From Methylococcus capsulatus str. Texas = ATCC 19069 (GTDB taxonomy: Bacteria; Pseudomonadota; Gammaproteobacteria; Methylococcales; Methylococcaceae), in NCBI RefSeq assembly GCF_000424685.1, contig NZ_AUKJ01000016.1, positions 62,001-126,000 on the forward strand: a stretch of DNA of 64,000 nucleotides. Direction: 5' to 3'. Below the pieces are notes generated by a model. It saw nothing but the letters and a program-made list of their open reading frames with translations, had not been told where the DNA came from and did not search any database. The first letter of the stretch is position 1; every line of letters starts with the position of its first letter. Shown here piece after piece: positions 33,914-43,912 of this stretch. A program made the position numbers and the translations under genes.

Positions 33914-35182
33914 TCAATGGCCTCCGGGCATCGAATGGTCGGCCGGAGCGGGCGCGGGCTCGGTCGAAAAACCGCCGATCGCCGCACGCAGGTTGCTTTC
34001 CGAATCGATCAGGAAATTGGCACGGACCACCACCTCTTCGCCTTCGCTCAGTCCCCGGCGGATTTCCGTATACCCCTCCACCCGCTGGCCGGTCTCGACC
34101 GGGCGGGGCTCGAATCGGCCTTCCCCCAGGCGGACCAGCACCAGCTGCCGGGTGCCGCTGTCGAGAACGGCGGAGTCGGGTACCGCCAGCACCGGTTCCG
34201 CCTCTGCCGCCTGCAGGGTGACATCGCCGTACATCGCCGGCTTGAGCAGCTGCTTCGGATTGGCCAGCTCAATGCGCACCCGCGCCGTCCGCACGGCATC
34301 GCTCACCGTAGGGTAGACATAGGCCACCCGGCCGTCGAAGCTTCGGTCCGGATAGGCCTTGAAGCCGATGCGGGCGGTCTGTCCCACCCGGACATGGCCG
34401 AGGTCCTGCTCGAAGATCGAAGCGATGACCCAGACCGTGGACAGATCGGCGACGCGGAACAAGGTGTCGCCGGGCATGAAGCGCATGCCCTGCACCGCAT
34501 TCTTCTCCAGCACGATGCCGTTCACCGGCGAGGCGAACGGCACCCGGCGCTGGATTTCGCCGCTGGCCTCGAACCGGCGCAGCCAGGATTCCGGAACGTT
34601 CCAGTTGCGCAGCCGCTGGATCGCCCCCTCCCGCAAGGCCCGGCTGGCCGCACCGGAGCCGGCGATGCGGTATTCCTCCTGGGTCGAGACGAGTTCCGGG
34701 CTGTACGCCTCCAGCAGTACTTCACCCGGTCGCACCGGCTGGCCGGTGGTGTTGACGTCCAGGCGTTCGATCCAACCCTCGAAGCGCGGCGTGATCGCGT
34801 GGACCCGGCGCTCGTCGATCTCGACCACGCCCAGCGCCCGGATGACGTGGGTCAGGGCCCGGCGCTGCGCCGGCTCGGACCGCACTCCCAGCTTCTGGAC
34901 CTTCTCTGGCCCGAGGTGGATGACCGCTTCACCGGAACCGGCGGACGGCGTCAGGCCTTCGGCGTAGACCGGCACGTAGTCCATGCCCATGTCGTCCTTG
35001 GCCGGTACCGGCGAGGTGACCTGTGGGTTCATCGGGTTGCGGTAGAACAACGGACGCCTCGCGGCCGCGGTCTCCGGGGCGGGTGAAGGCGGCGGCGCGG
35101 TTTTCCGCCCCAACCAGTAGCCGCCGAGGCCGGTGCCGGCCAGTAAGAAGAGGAGCAAGATCGGACGTACAGACGGTTTCAT
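33914..35182 (-). CDS. cusB: RND efflux periplasmic adaptor, CusB-like
   Basis: Membrane-fusion protein of 422 residues with an N-terminal membrane anchor (ILLLFLLAGTGLGGYWLG). FYRNPMNPQVTSPVPAKDDM and MDYVPVY follow: a degenerate heavy-metal-binding motif that in CusB precedes the barrel domains. Later segments: GWIERLDVNTTGQPVRPGEV, PFASPVNGIVLEKNAVQGM, FRVADLSTVWVIASIFEQDL. It links CusA to the outer-membrane channel. Its ATG overlaps the cusC stop. Confidence 0.92.
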   Translation of the reverse strand: MKPSVRPILLLFLLAGTGLGGYWLGRKTAPPPSPAPETAAARRPLFYRNPMNPQVTSPVPAKDDMGMDYVPVYAEGLTPSAGSGEAVIHLGPEKVQKLGVRSEPAQRRALTHVIRALGVVEIDERRVHAITPRFEGWIERLDVNTTGQPVRPGEVLLEAYSPELVSTQEEYRIAGSGAASRALREGAIQRLRNWNVPESWLRRFEASGEIQRRVPFASPVNGIVLEKNAVQGMRFMPGDTLFRVADLSTVWVIASIFEQDLGHVRVGQTARIGFKAYPDRSFDGRVAYVYPTVSDAVRTARVRIELANPKQLLKPAMYGDVTLQAAEAEPVLAVPDSAVLDSGTRQLVLVRLGEGRFEPRPVETGQRVEGYTEIRRGLSEGEEVVVRANFLIDSESNLRAAIGGFSTEPAPAPADHSMPGGH

Positions 35183-36459
35183 AGCGTTTCCTTGCCGAGG
35201 GCGGCCGCCAGGCGGGCGAGCGCCTGCTGGGAGGTGGTGAGGGCGTTCCAGTACTGTACCTGGTAATCGAACACCGAGAGCTGGGCGCGCAGTACGTCTG
35301 CGAAGGGGATCTTGCCCACACGGTAGCTGGCGATCAGGGAGTCCAGCGTGCTGCGCGCCTGGGGAAGGAACTCCTTCTCGAACAGGCTCAGGCGTTCATG
35401 GGCATGGTGGTAGGCCGCCAGGGCGGTGGTCACGTCGGCCTGGACGGTGCGTTCGGCATCATGCAGCGCATAGCGTTCCCGCATCAGCTCACTCTGCCTT
35501 TGATCGACCTGCCTGGACTGCTTGGTCGCGGCATACAGCGGCAGGTTCATGCTCAGCCGGAAGTTGGCGAAGTCGCTGCGGAATGCGCCGTTCGGCGCGT
35601 TCTGGCGGAAGGCATAGCCGAAGCCGAGGTTGAGGTCGGGCAGGTAGTCCTTTTTCGCCAGGTCGAGGCGGTTCTGGGCGGCTTCGATGGCCGCCTGTTT
35701 CCGGGCCAGCAGCGGGCGCCCGGCTTGGGCCTGGTCGAGCAGCGCCGGTTCGGCCGGCAGTTCCGGAAAATGGAACGCGGCCTCGCCGGGCAGTTCCAGC
35801 GCGCTGTCGCTGGAGCGGTCGAGCAGCACGTTGAGACGGGCCGCTTCGCCGTGGCGCATGTTGATCAGCTCCAGGGTCTTGTCGCGCAGCTTGGTGAGTT
35901 CCAGCCGGGCCAGCAGGCTATCCGACTGTTCCGCCTGGCCGAGCCGGTAGCGCTGGTCGGCGATGTCCGCCAGCTTGGCCATCCAGTCCCGGCTTTCGGC
36001 GAGGATGCCGAGGGTGCGGTCGTAGTAGAACAGCGCCCACCAGCTCAGACGGATGTCCCGCGCCAGCCGGAGACGCGCTTCATCGGCATCCTTGGCCGCG
36101 CCGATGGCATCCTGCTGCGCCGCCCGTTCGGCCAGGCCGAGCTTGCCCGGAAAGGGAAGCTGCTGGCTGACGGCGACCTCCATCATGGTCATCTGGTCCT
36201 GGTTCAGGCTGAAATCGTTGGTCGGGACGTTCAGCGCGCCGAAGCTCAGGAATGGATCGGGCAGGCTGCCGGCCTGGGGCGGAACGCTGGCCAGGGCGTC
36301 GGCCCGGGCCTTGAGTTCGGCCAGTCCCGGGTTGCCGGCCAGCGCCTGGTTCAGGGCCTGTTCCAGGGAAAGCGGACCGGCCTGGACGGGGGCTGCCAGG
36401 CAGGCGATCAGAAACGGTGCGAGGCGCGGCCGCCTGGACCAAGGGGATAGCGAAAACAT
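35179..36459 (-). CDS. cusC: TolC-family outer membrane efflux protein, CusC-like
   Basis: Outer-membrane channel of 426 residues with a signal peptide (LAPFLIACLAAPVQAG). The two repeated outer membrane efflux domains include LSLEQALNQALAGNPGLAEL, QQLPFPGKLGLAERAAQQDA and NLGFGYAFRQNAPNG. It is first of the three-gene cus unit, which begins 106 bases after a small Cys-containing membrane protein gene on the same strand. Confidence 0.9.
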   Translation of the reverse strand: MFSLSPWSRRPRLAPFLIACLAAPVQAGPLSLEQALNQALAGNPGLAELKARADALASVPPQAGSLPDPFLSFGALNVPTNDFSLNQDQMTMMEVAVSQQLPFPGKLGLAERAAQQDAIGAAKDADEARLRLARDIRLSWWALFYYDRTLGILAESRDWMAKLADIADQRYRLGQAEQSDSLLARLELTKLRDKTLELINMRHGEAARLNVLLDRSSDSALELPGEAAFHFPELPAEPALLDQAQAGRPLLARKQAAIEAAQNRLDLAKKDYLPDLNLGFGYAFRQNAPNGAFRSDFANFRLSMNLPLYAATKQSRQVDQRQSELMRERYALHDAERTVQADVTTALAAYHHAHERLSLFEKEFLPQARSTLDSLIASYRVGKIPFADVLRAQLSVFDYQVQYWNALTTSQQALARLAAALGKETL

Positions 36460-36565
36460 GGGATGCTCCTCAATTTCATGCGCAGGTCGAAACCGGCGAT
36501 TTCCTTCCGGTCCGGCTCAGGACGCGGCAGGCAATCGCGCTGCGGTCATCGATGGAAAAGGAGCG

Positions 36566-37024
36566 TCAATTCAGCAGAATGCAGAATCGGAGAGCGACGG
36601 GAACCTTGGGAGGCGGGGGGGACCGCCGCAGGTAGTGGCGATCCGGCTGCCGCAGGATCGCGGCCCACAGGCCGGCGACGACCAGCAGGCAAAGCGTGAG
36701 GAGTTTCACTCCAAGACCGGTGCCGGCCTTGTCGATGGCGGCGTCGTCTTCGTCCACGGCCTGCAGGCCGAAACAGGAGACCTGCTTGTCGCAGCCGTCC
36801 GGCGTTGCTTGATGGGATGTGTCTTGCGCCGGCATGCCGGCGCAATGCTCCGCGCCCTGCTCGGCCTGCGGCATGCCGCCCATCAGGCAGACCGTGCCGG
36901 CCGAGGACCAAAGCCAGACGCACAGGCTCAGTACCGTGCAGAGGCGGCAGGCGAGCGAGCGGCGGATTTGCGCGGGCGACGGCATGAACATGGCAGGGAA
37001 TGAAAACATGTTGCCGGGGCTCAT
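36566..37024 (-). CDS. small membrane/exported protein upstream of cusCBA
   Basis: About 152 residues. A first hydrophobic segment (about 21-48, LACRLCTVLSLCVWLWSSAG) and a second near the C-terminus (VKLLTLCLLVVAGLWAA, about 107-123) flank an exported loop with many Met, His and Cys residues (LMGGMPQAEQGAEHCAGMP, DTSHQ, CDKQVSC). Such a loop could bind copper or silver, which fits the neighbouring efflux operon. The start is uncertain: Met codons at 37024, 37009 and nearby are possible. Family unknown to me. Confidence 0.6.
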   Translation of the reverse strand: MSPGNMFSFPAMFMPSPAQIRRSLACRLCTVLSLCVWLWSSAGTVCLMGGMPQAEQGAEHCAGMPAQDTSHQATPDGCDKQVSCFGLQAVDEDDAAIDKAGTGLGVKLLTLCLLVVAGLWAAILRQPDRHYLRRSPPPPKVPVALRFCILLN

Positions 37025-37060
37025 GCAACCGTGAACGCGTTCGTCTGTCGTCACCGGGCA

Positions 37061-38002
37061 TCACGGCGAATCTTCCTTCGTGAGCGGCAGCAGCCCCCGC
37101 AGATTGCGGAAGCTGCTGGAGCGCACGATGTCCAGGAAATCCCCCATATAGACCGATTGCGCCATCCGTTCCGTGGTGGCGGCATACAGCGCGCTCCACA
37201 GCCCGGTTTCGCCGATCGGCTTGGCCAGCACATATTCGCGATCGAGATAGCTTTGCACGGTCCACTGGGGCAGGGCGGCGATGCCGCGGCGGCTGGCGAC
37301 GAGCTGCAATATCGCGACCGTGAGTTCGGCGGTGCGCCGCCGGGGCTCGATGCCGCGGGGCTTGAGCACCTTGCGGACGATGTCCAGCATGTCCTCCGGC
37401 ACCGGATAGCTCAGCAGGGTTTCCTCGGCGAAATCCTCCGGTGCCAGGAAGTCCCTGGGTGCGAGCGGATGCCGGCGCGACACCAGACCGACGATCTCGA
37501 ACCGGAACAGGGGATGGAAGGCGATGCCCTCGTGCGCCTGCGGCTCGGACACCACCACCAGCTCGGCGCGGTCCTCCCGCAGCAGCGCCAGCGGATCGGC
37601 GTGGAAGCCGGAGACCAGGTCCAGTTCGATCTCCGGCCAGTGTTCGCGGAACTGGTCCATCGCCGGCATCAGCCAGTCGAAGCAGGTGTGGCACTCCACC
37701 GCGATCCGCAACTGGCCGCTGTTGCCCTGGGCTATGCGGGCGATGTCGCGTTCGGCTTCCCGCACCGCCTTCATCACCGTCTCGGCCAGGCCGTGCAGGC
37801 GCTGGCCCGCGGGCGACAGGCGCAAGGGCTGGGTCTTGCGCTCGAACAGCGCTACGCCGTAATGGTCTTCCAGCTGCTTGATCTGGTGCGAGAGGGCCGA
37901 CTGGGTGAGGAAGACCCGCGCCGCCGCCTTCGACAGCGTGCCGGTTTCCACCAGAGCCAACAGGGTTTGCAGGTGGCGGAGTTCCAGCAGAGATGGCTTC
38001 AT
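37061..38002 (-). CDS. metR: LysR-type regulator MetR
   Basis: Regulator of methionine genes, 313 residues, starting MKPSLLELRHLQTLLALVETG with helix-turn-helix LSKAAARVFLTQSALSHQIKQ. The effector domain contains AVECHTCFDWLMPAMDQFREHWPE and SRRGIAALPQWTVQSYLDR, both very typical of MetR, which senses homocysteine. It diverges from metE with 100 bases between, the usual arrangement. No exact TGAA-N5-TTCA MetR box was found in the gap; AT-rich half sites are present. Confidence 0.94.
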   Translation of the reverse strand: MKPSLLELRHLQTLLALVETGTLSKAAARVFLTQSALSHQIKQLEDHYGVALFERKTQPLRLSPAGQRLHGLAETVMKAVREAERDIARIAQGNSGQLRIAVECHTCFDWLMPAMDQFREHWPEIELDLVSGFHADPLALLREDRAELVVVSEPQAHEGIAFHPLFRFEIVGLVSRRHPLAPRDFLAPEDFAEETLLSYPVPEDMLDIVRKVLKPRGIEPRRRTAELTVAILQLVASRRGIAALPQWTVQSYLDREYVLAKPIGETGLWSALYAATTERMAQSVYMGDFLDIVRSSSFRNLRGLLPLTKEDSP

Positions 38003-38102
38003 GAATGAAATCGATGACTGTTATGAAAATATTGAGTTTGAATAATAATTGTCCGATCCCGATCATGCCAGCTCTCAATTCGATGAACACGAGGAGGCAG
38101 AG

Positions 38103-40391
38103 ATGGCAGTCACACATTCCCTGGGATTTCCCCGCATCGGCGCCGGGCGCGAACTGAAGCGGGCCGTCGAAGCCTGTTGGGCCGGCCGGACCGGCCCGGC
38201 GGAATTGGCGCAGACCGGCCGGGAGTTGCGCGAGCGGCACTGGATGATCCAGAGCGGTTCCGGCATCGACCTGGTGCCGGTCGGCGATTTCGCCTGGTAC
38301 GACCAGATGCTGAACATGACGGCGCTGCTGGGAGCGGCGCCCCGGCGTTTCGGTTTCCAGGCCGATGCCCTGAGCCTGGACCAGTATTTCCAGCTCGCGC
38401 GGGGCAATGCCGAACAGCCGGCGATGGAAATGACCAAGTGGTTCGATACCAACTACCACTACATCGTCCCCGAGTTCGACCGGGAGACCGGCTTCGGTCC
38501 GGGCACGGAATGGCTGTTCGACGAAGTGGAGGAGGCCAAGGCGCTGCGGCTCAATCCCAAGCCGGTGCTGATCGGGCCTCTGACCTATCTCCATCTGGGC
38601 AAGGAAAGGCAGGCCGGCTTCAGCCGCCTGGAACTCCTGCCCCGGTTGCTGCCGGCCTATGCCGCGATCCTGCGGCGACTGCATGCCTCGGGTGTGCACT
38701 GGGTGCAGATGGACGAGCCGATCCTGGGGATGGATCTGCCGCCGGAATGGCTCGAAGCCTTCGCGCCGGCCTATGCCGCCCTGGCGGAAGCCGGTCCCAA
38801 GCTGCTGCTGGCGACTTATTTCGCTTCGGTGGCGGAGCACGCGGTATGGCTGAAGTCCTCGGCGGTCGCCGGGCTGCACATCGACGCGGTGCGGGCGCCC
38901 GAACAGGTCGCCGGTTTCGTGAAGGATTTCCCGGCGGACAAGGTGCTTTCCCTGGGACTGATCGACGGCCGCAACGTCTGGCGCACCGACCTGCGTCGCG
39001 CGCTGGAGCAGGCGGAAAGCGCCGGTGCGGTGCTGGGGGAGAGACTGTGGCTGGCGCCCAGCTGCTCCCTGCTGCACGTGCCGCAGGATCTCTCGCTGGA
39101 AACCTCGCTGAATCCCGAGATCAAGGACTGGCTCGCCTTCGCCGTGCAGAAGCTGGAAGAGCTGGCCGTGATCGACAAAGGCCTGCGGCTGGGGCGGCAG
39201 GCCGTCGCCGCGGAACTCGCCGAGCGGGATCGCCTGCTGCAGACCCGGGCGCAATCGCCGCTGATTCGTGATCCAGGCGTCAAACGGCGGCTGGAGGGTC
39301 TGAGCGATGCCGATTTCCGCCGCCACTCGCCGTTCGCCGAGCGCAGCCCGCTGCAGCGCGAGCGGCTGCGCCTGCCGCCGTTTCCCACCACCACCATCGG
39401 CTCCTTTCCCCAGACACCGAAGATCCGCGCGGCGCGTGCCGCCCACCGCCGCGGCGAGTTGAACGGGGACGCCTACCGGGATGCGATGCAGGCCGCCATC
39501 CGCGAGGCCGTGAACAGACAGGAGTCGCTGGGGCTGGACCTGCTGGTGCACGGCGAGGCCGAGCGCAACGACATGGTGGAGTATTTCGGCGAACGGTTGG
39601 CCGGCTACGCCTTCACCAAGCACGGCTGGGTGCAGAGCTACGGATCCCGCTGCGTCAAGCCGCCGATCATCTACGGCGATGTGGCGAGACCCGAGCCGAT
39701 GACGGTGGAATGGATCGGCTATGCCCAGAGTCTGACGAAAAAGCCCGTCAAAGGCATGCTGACCGGGCCGGTGACGATGCTGCAATGGTCATTCGCGCGC
39801 GACGACCAGCCGCGTGCGGTGACCGCCCTGCAGATCGCACTGGCGATCCGGGACGAGGTCGCCGACCTGGAGGCCGCCGGCGTGGCTGCGATCCAGATCG
39901 ACGAGCCGGCTTTCCGCGAGGGGCTGCCGCTCAAGGCCGCAGACCGGGCCGATTATCTGGACTGGGCAGTCAAGGCGTTCCGGCTCGCCTCCTGTGGCGT
40001 CGCCGACGACACCCAGATCCACACCCACATGTGCTACTCGGAGTTCGGCGACATCCTGCCGGCCATCGCCGAGCTGGATGCCGACGTCATCACCATCGAA
40101 ACCTGTCGCTCGGCGATGGACCTGCTGGAAGCCTTCGGCGCCTTCGGCTATCCCAACGACATCGGTCCCGGCGTCTACGACATTCATTCGCCGCGGGTTC
40201 CGGCCGGCGCCGAGATACGGGCGCTGTTGGAAAAGGCCGCAGCGGCGGTCGATCCGGAGCGGTTGTGGGTCAATCCGGACTGCGGCCTGAAGACCCGCCA
40301 GTGGCCGGAAGCGGAGCAGGCGCTGGCGAACATGGTCGAAGCGGCCAGGGCGATGCGAAGAGCCGAATCGCCGGCCGGATCGGCGGCTTGA
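38103..40391 (+). CDS. metE: cobalamin-independent methionine synthase
   Basis: 5-methyltetrahydropteroyltriglutamate-homocysteine methyltransferase, 762 residues. N-terminal [19 protein letters not shown], zinc/homocysteine site in the C-terminal barrel: HTHMCYSEF (His and Cys ligands near 641-646), [11 protein letters not shown] and [18 protein letters not shown] (final Cys). GAGGAGG lies before ATG 38103, which also gives the canonical N-terminus. A cell with a complete cobalamin pathway that still keeps MetE can switch between B12-dependent and independent routes. A strong terminator follows. Confidence 0.97.
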   Translation: MAVTHSLGFPRIGAGRELKRAVEACWAGRTGPAELAQTGRELRERHWMIQSGSGIDLVPVGDFAWYDQMLNMTALLGAAPRRFGFQADALSLDQYFQLARGNAEQPAMEMTKWFDTNYHYIVPEFDRETGFGPGTEWLFDEVEEAKALRLNPKPVLIGPLTYLHLGKERQAGFSRLELLPRLLPAYAAILRRLHASGVHWVQMDEPILGMDLPPEWLEAFAPAYAALAEAGPKLLLATYFASVAEHAVWLKSSAVAGLHIDAVRAPEQVAGFVKDFPADKVLSLGLIDGRNVWRTDLRRALEQAESAGAVLGERLWLAPSCSLLHVPQDLSLETSLNPEIKDWLAFAVQKLEELAVIDKGLRLGRQAVAAELAERDRLLQTRAQSPLIRDPGVKRRLEGLSDADFRRHSPFAERSPLQRERLRLPPFPTTTIGSFPQTPKIRAARAAHRRGELNGDAYRDAMQAAIREAVNRQESLGLDLLVHGEAERNDMVEYFGERLAGYAFTKHGWVQSYGSRCVKPPIIYGDVARPEPMTVEWIGYAQSLTKKPVKGMLTGPVTMLQWSFARDDQPRAVTALQIALAIRDEVADLEAAGVAAIQIDEPAFREGLPLKAADRADYLDWAVKAFRLASCGVADDTQIHTHMCYSEFGDILPAIAELDADVITIETCRSAMDLLEAFGAFGYPNDIGPGVYDIHSPRVPAGAEIRALLEKAAAAVDPERLWVNPDCGLKTRQWPEAEQALANMVEAARAMRRAESPAGSAA

Positions 40392-40425
40392 AATCGGTCT
40401 CCGCCTCGAATCGGACATGAATGAA

Positions 40426-40461
40426 AACGGCGGTACCGGTTGTCCGGTTCCGCCGTTTTTT
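40426..40461 (+). terminator. rho-independent terminator of metE
   Basis: Stem AACGGCGGTACCGG / CCGGTTCCGCCGTT with one mismatch and a TTGT loop, followed by a T run. Confidence 0.9.
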
Positions 40462-40570
40462 GTGTTTTTCCGCCTCGAGGCACCGATGCGGGAGCAAGCC
40501 GCTGCCGCTCAGCTTCTCCGCCGTGGCGAGCCCTCCCTGGCGCGGTTGGACTTCCGTTCCTGCTGCATCC

Positions 40571-43500
40571 TCAATGCCCCGGCGAGCCGATGAAGCTGGT
40601 CTGGAGACTGTGGCAGGTGTCGCAGCCGATCGGCGTGCCGGCGGCCACTTTCACGACCCTGGTCTTGAACCCGGCCTTCTTCAGCTTCTTGCCGTCGAAG
40701 CCCCGGAAGTCGAACACCCGGTCCACCGGCGTCTTCGACAGACGCGTGCCCTTGTGGTCGTTGCCGTGGCAGGCCGCGCACTGGTCTTCGCCCTTGGCGT
40801 CGGACAGCTTGGCGTAGTCGTTGTGCCAGCCGCCGTAGGCGGTACCGTCGCCGTTGGCTCCGTCGCCCTCCGCCCCCTTCCACCAGTACGGGTCGTTGAC
40901 CGGATGCATGTTGTGCGGCCCGCCCAGGATGCCGGCTTTGGCGTCGCCGCTGTACTGGCCGCCATCCAGATCCTCTTTCCTGGCGAACGAATCCGCCGTG
41001 TGGCAGACGTTGCACTCGAGGATGGTGCCGGTGTGGCCCTGGAGCTGCAGCGCGGTGACGTTGTCGTTGGCGCTCGGGTCTCGATTGGGCCAGATCGAAT
41101 GCGCCGCTCCATGGCAGGCCGCGCAGGCGACGTTGCCGTGGCTGTCCTTGCCGTGCCGGTATACCGGCGCGTCGATCTTCGTGTCGACCATCTTGGTCTG
41201 GAACACCATTGAGGTCGGATCGACGGTGTAATAGAACAACGTCGGGAAGGTCGCCTTGTAGTTCTCCTTGGGGGCGACGGCGAAGCGGACCGAATCCGGA
41301 TGGGTGCGATCGACAGGCCGGGTCGTCGCCGACAGGTCGGCATCGTCGAAAGCCCGCTTCATGACACCGGCGCTGAAGAAGCCGCCGGAGCCGTCCTTGC
41401 CGAGGTTGCCGTTGCCGACGTGGCAGGAGCCACAGTCCGTTTCGTCGAACCAGGGCACCCGGTAGTCGTCGCGTTCGACCGAACCGACTTTGTCCTTGTT
41501 GGCCAGATAGTTCTTGGGGAAGGCCTCGCCCACCGCCAGCATGTCACCATGGCAGTCGTAGCAGGTGACGCCGGCGGTATACATGCGGTCCCGGTACAGC
41601 TGCTCGCGGTGGCCGGCATGGCATTTCAGGCAGTTTTCCTCCATCGGCAGTTGATTGCCGTTGGCGTCAAACACCGGAAACAGTGTCCTGGTGTTGCGGC
41701 CCTTGGTTTTCCAATCCCAGCGCACGTACATGCCCTTGTCGTCGCGGACGATATCGGTCTTGCTGTCGTTCCATTGCAGTTCGCCGTGGAAGCGGTGCAT
41801 GGCGATCGAGTAGTTCGGTTCGTAGACCGGATCATTCACCTTGAAACCGTCGACGTCCCACCAGTCCTGCTTGAAGGGTACGAACAGCATCGCCGTGGCA
41901 TGGCAGCCATAGCAGGGGGACGGACGGTCGGCGATGACCTTGCCGGACATGTGGTCCTTTACACCGTGCAGCATCTGATCCAGGAAATAGAGGCCGTCGT
42001 AGAACTCGTGGATGCTGGAATAGTTGAGGGCGGCGGCGTACTCCTGGTCGAAGACGCTGTTGGGATCGCCGCCGAAGTCCGAAACCGAATAATAAACGGG
42101 CTTTTCCTCGCACGGCGGATAAGCCGCTCTGCCCATGCGCTTGCGGCGTTCGTCGGAAATCGCGCCGAAGGGACTGGAACGGCATGCGGCCTTGGTCTGC
42201 GGCGGGTTCTCGGGCGCGGCGATGCCGCCCTTGGCATGGCATTCCCGGCAGTGGTGGTCCCTGGAATTGCTGAGGACGGCGTCGGTGCTGGCGAGCGTCT
42301 GGCCGTTCTGTTTCGCCTCCACCCGCAGGAGCGGGAAGGGGTTGACCCGGCCCTGGTCGTCGATGTCCGTCATCGGGATCGTGATGGCCGCGAACCGTTG
42401 CTCATTGTCCAGGAATTTGGAAAACGCCTGCGGGTCGTTGGCTTGGTACGGCTGGGCGATGCCGGGCATGTAGCGGCCGTGGTCGCTGTTGTTCGGGTCG
42501 TTGTCCGGCACCGAACCGTAGACCTTGCCGCCGTCCCTGTTGGTCACGGCCTTGTATTTGAAATACCCTTCGTCCGGCTGCGGCTGGCCACCTTTCTTCC
42601 AGGGGTCCATGATCCACGAGCCGTTGATGTATTTGCTCAGGTCGACGTCCGCGAAATCGGTGCGGGTGAAGGTCTCCCACAGGTCCGTTTTCTGCACGGC
42701 CGCCTCCATCAACGACGCCCCAACCGGCCAGTTTTGGCTGGTGGAGTTGATCGAGTTGGAGCCCACCGGATCGCTCGGGTTGGATGCGGCCGAATAGTCG
42801 ACTGTCACGGCATCGCCGGCGAGCGGGACCGGTAGCCTGGCCTTCTTGTATACGTAGGCGTTCATCGTGCTGATCAGCGGATTGAACGACACGTAGTCGT
42901 TGGGCATCGTCTTGGCGTCGGTGGTGTGCTGCATGGTCCAGTCCTCGAAGGGCAGCACCGCGAGGTCGTCCGGCGTGCCGTCCAGTTCCCCGCCGAACCT
43001 GGGCGCCGGCCGTTCGGAAACCTTGCCCGGCAAGCCTGCGGGCGGGGTGCCCACGACGACCTCGACCGCATCCTCGCAGCGCCGGCCCTTGGCGTCGGTG
43101 GCGCTGAAGCGCACCCGGTAACGGCTGTTGTCGCGGATGAAGGTCGCCATCGCCATCAGATCGGTGGGGTGTCCCCAGGCGCCGCCCGCGAAATCCCACT
43201 CGTATCTGAGCGGTTGCGCCGCGGGGTCGCTGCTGTTGGCGGTGGCCTCGAAATGGGATTGCACGCCGATCTGGAGCGACGCGCCATCGGCCGGGCTCGT
43301 GATGCTGCAGGTGGGAACGCCGGTGCAGGATTTGGGGGCTCCCTTCACCGGCTTGACCGCTTCCGTGCCGCCCGCCTCGACCCGCACGGCGCAAGGCACG
43401 TTGGCGAGGTCCTGGCGGCCCAGGGTGAGGGCGAAGCTGGCGCCCTGGCCGCTGCCCAGGCGGCGGCCGTTGATGTCGTAGACGTCGACCGGACCGCTGT

Positions 43501-43687
43501 TGCCCTTGACGCTGCCCTTGACCGTCAGCGTCCCGGTCTTGTCCGACCAGCCGGCCTTGGCGATCTTGATCTTGCCAGCGGCCAGGATGGCTTCCGGCGC
43601 CAGGGCGGCGGCGAGCCCCAGGAGCAGGCCGGCGACGAGCGGGCCGCTGCGAAGCAATGATGGTGGTGCATGGCTTGGGGTAGTCAC
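40571..43687 (-). CDS. large exported nine-haem cytochrome c
   Basis: A 1038-residue exported protein. GTG at 43687 has GGAGG four bases upstream and opens a signal peptide (PLVAGLLLGLAAALAPEAILAAG). The first 470 residues contain beta-rich, Ig/PKD-like segments (CSITSPADGASLQIG, LRYEWDFAGGAWG). Nine CxxCH haem motifs follow between about 478 and 1025: CREC, CYGC, CLKC, CYDC, CGSC, CAAC, CNVC, CAAC, CDTC, each before His. Similar large cytochromes are known on the surface of Methylococcus capsulatus. Electron partner and function are unknown. Confidence 0.9.
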   Translation of the reverse strand: MTTPSHAPPSLLRSGPLVAGLLLGLAAALAPEAILAAGKIKIAKAGWSDKTGTLTVKGSVKGNSGPVDVYDINGRRLGSGQGASFALTLGRQDLANVPCAVRVEAGGTEAVKPVKGAPKSCTGVPTCSITSPADGASLQIGVQSHFEATANSSDPAAQPLRYEWDFAGGAWGHPTDLMAMATFIRDNSRYRVRFSATDAKGRRCEDAVEVVVGTPPAGLPGKVSERPAPRFGGELDGTPDDLAVLPFEDWTMQHTTDAKTMPNDYVSFNPLISTMNAYVYKKARLPVPLAGDAVTVDYSAASNPSDPVGSNSINSTSQNWPVGASLMEAAVQKTDLWETFTRTDFADVDLSKYINGSWIMDPWKKGGQPQPDEGYFKYKAVTNRDGGKVYGSVPDNDPNNSDHGRYMPGIAQPYQANDPQAFSKFLDNEQRFAAITIPMTDIDDQGRVNPFPLLRVEAKQNGQTLASTDAVLSNSRDHHCRECHAKGGIAAPENPPQTKAACRSSPFGAISDERRKRMGRAAYPPCEEKPVYYSVSDFGGDPNSVFDQEYAAALNYSSIHEFYDGLYFLDQMLHGVKDHMSGKVIADRPSPCYGCHATAMLFVPFKQDWWDVDGFKVNDPVYEPNYSIAMHRFHGELQWNDSKTDIVRDDKGMYVRWDWKTKGRNTRTLFPVFDANGNQLPMEENCLKCHAGHREQLYRDRMYTAGVTCYDCHGDMLAVGEAFPKNYLANKDKVGSVERDDYRVPWFDETDCGSCHVGNGNLGKDGSGGFFSAGVMKRAFDDADLSATTRPVDRTHPDSVRFAVAPKENYKATFPTLFYYTVDPTSMVFQTKMVDTKIDAPVYRHGKDSHGNVACAACHGAAHSIWPNRDPSANDNVTALQLQGHTGTILECNVCHTADSFARKEDLDGGQYSGDAKAGILGGPHNMHPVNDPYWWKGAEGDGANGDGTAYGGWHNDYAKLSDAKGEDQCAACHGNDHKGTRLSKTPVDRVFDFRGFDGKKLKKAGFKTRVVKVAAGTPIGCDTCHSLQTSFIGSPGH

Positions 43688-43781
43688 GTTTCCTCCGTAA
43701 TTTATTGATTGTTGTCCCGCTGACCGCGAGCGGGGGCTTCGTCGATGCGCCATAGCAGTAATCGAGCCAGGAGGAAACTCC

Positions 43782-43841
43782 ATGAAAATCAATACCAATT
43801 GCACATCAGCGCAAAAACCATGTCGTGTGATACCGCGCTGA
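43782..43841 (+). CDS. possible 19-residue peptide gene
   Basis: ATG 43782 is preceded by AGGAGG at ideal distance and followed by 19 codons (MKINTNCTSAQKPCRVIPR) to TGA. Two cysteines are present. The frame diverges from the cytochrome gene. It could be a real small peptide, an upstream leader, or the remnant of a larger gene. Confidence 0.3.
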   Translation: MKINTNCTSAQKPCRVIPR

Positions 43842-43912
43842 ACTGAGCGAAACCGCGCACCGCGGCGTCCGGGCGCCGGTCTTTGTATTGCGAACGAGGG
43901 TTTGGTGCTGGC

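Noticed and set aside
38003-38102. MetR box between metR and metE
   Set aside because: Only AT-rich partial matches to TGAA-N5-TTCA are present; none is good enough to list as a site.
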